Source: Gammaproteobacteria bacterium
Lineage (GTDB): Bacteria > Pseudomonadota > Gammaproteobacteria > CAJXQU01
Reading direction: 5' to 3'
DNA length: 16,569 bases
Assembly (NCBI GenBank): GCA_026984275.1
Contig: JALSSM010000146.1
Location: 1 to 16,569, forward strand
Shown: piece by piece, positions 14,594-16,569 of the stretch
Numbering within the stretch: position 1 is the first letter of the stretch
How the letters are laid out: every line of letters starts with the position of its first letter
Position numbers and translations under genes: made by a program
The notes under the pieces: model-generated
Database searches by the model: none
What the model was told of the DNA's origin: nothing
The model's input: the letters and a program-made list of their open reading frames with translations, nothing else

Positions 14594-16569
14594 TCAGACG
14601 TTCTCTGAAGCACCCTCATCACCTGAGGAAGATGTTTCGGAAACATCAACATCCTCACTCACTTCTTCCTCTTCAACAATGATCAAGCTTTCATTTAACT
14701 CATCGAAACGCTTTTTCCTTCTTTCCTGATGATAAGCATAACCTGTCCCAGCGGGTATCAAACGCCCAACAATAACGTTTTCTTTAAGTCCGCGAAGTTC
14801 ATCGCTCTTACCTGTCACGGAGGCTTCAGTCAGAACTCGGGTCGTTTCCTGGAATGAAGCGGCTGAAATAAACGATTCAGTAGCAAGCGATGCTTTTGTA
14901 ATACCCAACAATAACTGACGCCATTTTGCAGGCTGTTTTCCTTCTGCTTCCATTCTTTCGTTTTCAATAAGGATGGCTTCTTTTTCGATCTGCTCTCCTT
15001 TCAGATAACGAGTATCACCTGACTCTTCAATCTCAACTTTACGTAACATCTGTCGAACAATGACTTCGATATGCTTATCATTAATTTTCACACCCTGGAG
15101 ACGATAAACATCCTGAACTTCATTGACGATATATTCTGTCAGAGGCAAAACACCTTTGAGCCGTAAAATGTCATGTGCATCAGAGGCACCATCAACAATC
15201 ACTTCACCACGTTCAACATGTTCACCTTCAAACACGTTAACATGACGCCATTTCGGGATCAGTGTTTCAGTCGTATCACCATCTTTGTCTGTGATCACCA
15301 ACCGCTGTTTACCTTTTGTTTCTTTACCAAAGCTAACGGTGCCCGTTGCTTCAGCCAGAATAGCTGGCTCTTTTGGCTTCCTCGCCTCAAATAGATCAGC
15401 AACTCGTGGTAAACCACCGGTAATATCACGTGTCTTGGCAGACTCTTGCGGCAATCGTGCTATGACGTCACCGACATTGACTTCACCATTATCAGAAACA
15501 ACGATGACTGCATTTGCTGGTAGAGGATAATGTGCCGGGATTTCCGTACCAGGAATCATTAAATCTTTGCCCTTGGCATTGACCAGCTTGACGGTCGGTT
15601 TAAGGTCTTTTGCACTGGCTGCTCGTTGTTTTGGATCCGTGATAACCAGACTGGTCATTCCGGTAATTTCATCAATTTCACGAACCGCTGTTGTTCCTTC
15701 AATAATATCACTGAAAACAACCACACCTTTTACTTCGGTAATCACCGGATGTGTATGAGGATCCCAATTCGCTACTACTTGCCCTGCCTCAACATCACCA
15801 CCATCTTTAATAGAAAGTTCAGCACCATAAGGAACCTTATAACGCTCTTTTTCTCGCCCTGATTCATCAATGACAGCAAGGCCTCCTGAACGGGAAACGG
15901 TGATCGATTTACCATCAGCACGTTCCAGAAGTTTTATATTATGTAACTTAATAGTACCTTTTGATTTTACTTCAATACTATTCACAGCAACGGCACGAGA
16001 TGCTGCCCCACCGATATGGAACGTACGCATGGTTAACTGAGTACCTGGCTCACCAATAGATTGTGCAGCCATAACACCAACCGCCTCACCGACATTAACC
16101 CTATTACCTCGAGCCAGATCACGACCGTAACAGGTTTTACAAACACCATAATGTGTTTTACAGGTAATTGTTGATCTTACTTTGACCTGGTCAATACTAT
16201 TTTCTTCAAGCGTATCAATCCATGCTTCATCCAATAGCACTCCCCGTTCTACAATTACTTTGTCGTCACCAGGTTTATAAACATCTTCTGCAACGACACG
16301 ACCAAGCACCCTCTCTCGCAATGGTTCAACAACATCACCGCCTTCGATGATTGGTCTCATGACCATACCATCTTCGGTACCACAATCATCTTCTGTCACG
16401 ACAAGATCCTGCGCAACATCGACAAGACGGCGTGTGAGATAACCAGAATTTGCTGTTTTCAATGCTGTATCAGCAAGACCTTTACGAGCACCATGCGTTG
16501 AAATGAAGTACTGAAGCACGTCAAGGCCTTCACGGAAATTTGCCTTGATCGGCGTCTCGATGATCGAGC
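14594..16569 (-). CDS. rpoC: RNA polymerase beta' subunit, C-terminal 657 residues (partial, cut by window edge)
   Basis: This is the C-terminal part of beta', completing the gene that leaves the window at base 1. The first two bases finish a glycine codon, then translation reads SIIETPIKANFREGLDVLQYF and covers the bridge helix (FISTHGARKGLADTALKTANSGYL). The second zinc site is present: DDCG, then CKTHYGVCKTC. The trigger-loop region is intact (MAAQSIGEPGTQLTMRTFH), as is the C-terminal core ending ENVIVGRLIPAGTGYAYHQERR. After that comes an acidic Ser/Glu-rich tail unlike the E. coli one. The stop is TGA at 14596-14594. With 731 N-terminal residues and about 20 missing ones, the total is about 1408 (E. 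coli 1407). A promoter and terminator follow. Confidence 0.97.
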   Translation of the reverse strand, partial: SIIETPIKANFREGLDVLQYFISTHGARKGLADTALKTANSGYLTRRLVDVAQDLVVTEDDCGTEDGMVMRPIIEGGDVVEPLRERVLGRVVAEDVYKPGDDKVIVERGVLLDEAWIDTLEENSIDQVKVRSTITCKTHYGVCKTCYGRDLARGNRVNVGEAVGVMAAQSIGEPGTQLTMRTFHIGGAASRAVAVNSIEVKSKGTIKLHNIKLLERADGKSITVSRSGGLAVIDESGREKERYKVPYGAELSIKDGGDVEAGQVVANWDPHTHPVITEVKGVVVFSDIIEGTTAVREIDEITGMTSLVITDPKQRAASAKDLKPTVKLVNAKGKDLMIPGTEIPAHYPLPANAVIVVSDNGEVNVGDVIARLPQESAKTRDITGGLPRVADLFEARKPKEPAILAEATGTVSFGKETKGKQRLVITDKDGDTTETLIPKWRHVNVFEGEHVERGEVIVDGASDAHDILRLKGVLPLTEYIVNEVQDVYRLQGVKINDKHIEVIVRQMLRKVEIEESGDTRYLKGEQIEKEAILIENERMEAEGKQPAKWRQLLLGITKASLATESFISAASFQETTRVLTEASVTGKSDELRGLKENVIVGRLIPAGTGYAYHQERRKKRFDELNESLIIVEEEEVSEDVDVSETSSSGDEGASENV

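Noticed and set aside
1..16569. The circular, 16.6 kb sequence as a plasmid or a new mobile element
   Set aside because: It has no replication, mobilisation or partition gene, and it contains only essential single-locus chromosomal genes. Collapse of the tuf repeat explains the closure.
1..16569. Window length of 16,569 equals the human mitochondrial reference length
   Set aside because: Coincidence. The content is bacterial, with no mitochondrial genes.
14594..16569. A second, separate rpoC gene or a naturally split beta' subunit
   Set aside because: The two parts are complementary halves with no overlap. The N-part has no stop and the C-part no start, and both are cut by the window edge inside a conserved segment.

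Overview
The window is a bacterial ribosomal-protein and RNA-polymerase locus. Every gene is on the minus strand. Gene content and order, a tRNA-Trp between tuf and secE, the close similarity of RpoB/RpoC to the E. coli proteins, and an rplJ leader of the E. coli type all point to a gammaproteobacterium. GC is moderate: hand-counted 60-base lines give about 40-43% in rpoB and fusA. I cannot name a genus.

Read in the direction of transcription (high to low coordinates) the order is: C-terminal part of rpoC (16569-14594), a promoter and a terminator-like hairpin (14567-14490), rpsL, rpsG, fusA, tuf, a tuf terminator, tRNA-Trp, secE, nusG, a candidate L1 site, rplK, rplA, the L10 leader, rplJ, rplL, the rplL-rpoB attenuator, rpoB, and the N-terminal part of rpoC (2193-1), which runs off the left edge. 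No stretch over 300 bases lacks a gene. The longest is the 290-base rplA-rplJ gap, which holds the L10 leader. I see no mobile element, CRISPR array, phage gene or accessory system.

The genes form one expression machine. EF-Tu, EF-G, S12, S7, L11, L1, L10 and L7/L12 serve translation. RpoB and RpoC form the RNA polymerase catalytic core. NusG couples polymerase to ribosomes or Rho. SecE is a core subunit of the SecYEG channel. The visible regulation is the usual kind for such loci: leader binding by ribosomal proteins, translational coupling by overlap, and partial termination ahead of rpoB.

The main result is structural. The two window ends are the two halves of one rpoC gene. They meet with about 58 nt missing (19 codons plus one base, judged from the conserved RpoC sequence), and fusA runs through a single tuf directly into tRNA-Trp/secE. 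Many gammaproteobacteria carry tufB-tRNA-Trp-secE...rpoC-rpsL-rpsG-fusA-tufA, with two near-identical tuf genes in the same direction. Collapsing those copies gives exactly this content on a closed circle of about 16.6 kb. The window is therefore best read as a circularly permuted assembly product, or much less likely a real tufA x tufB excision circle. It should not be taken as a plasmid or a new gene order. A second oddity is that tuf is richer in GC and in C-ending codons than all its neighbours.
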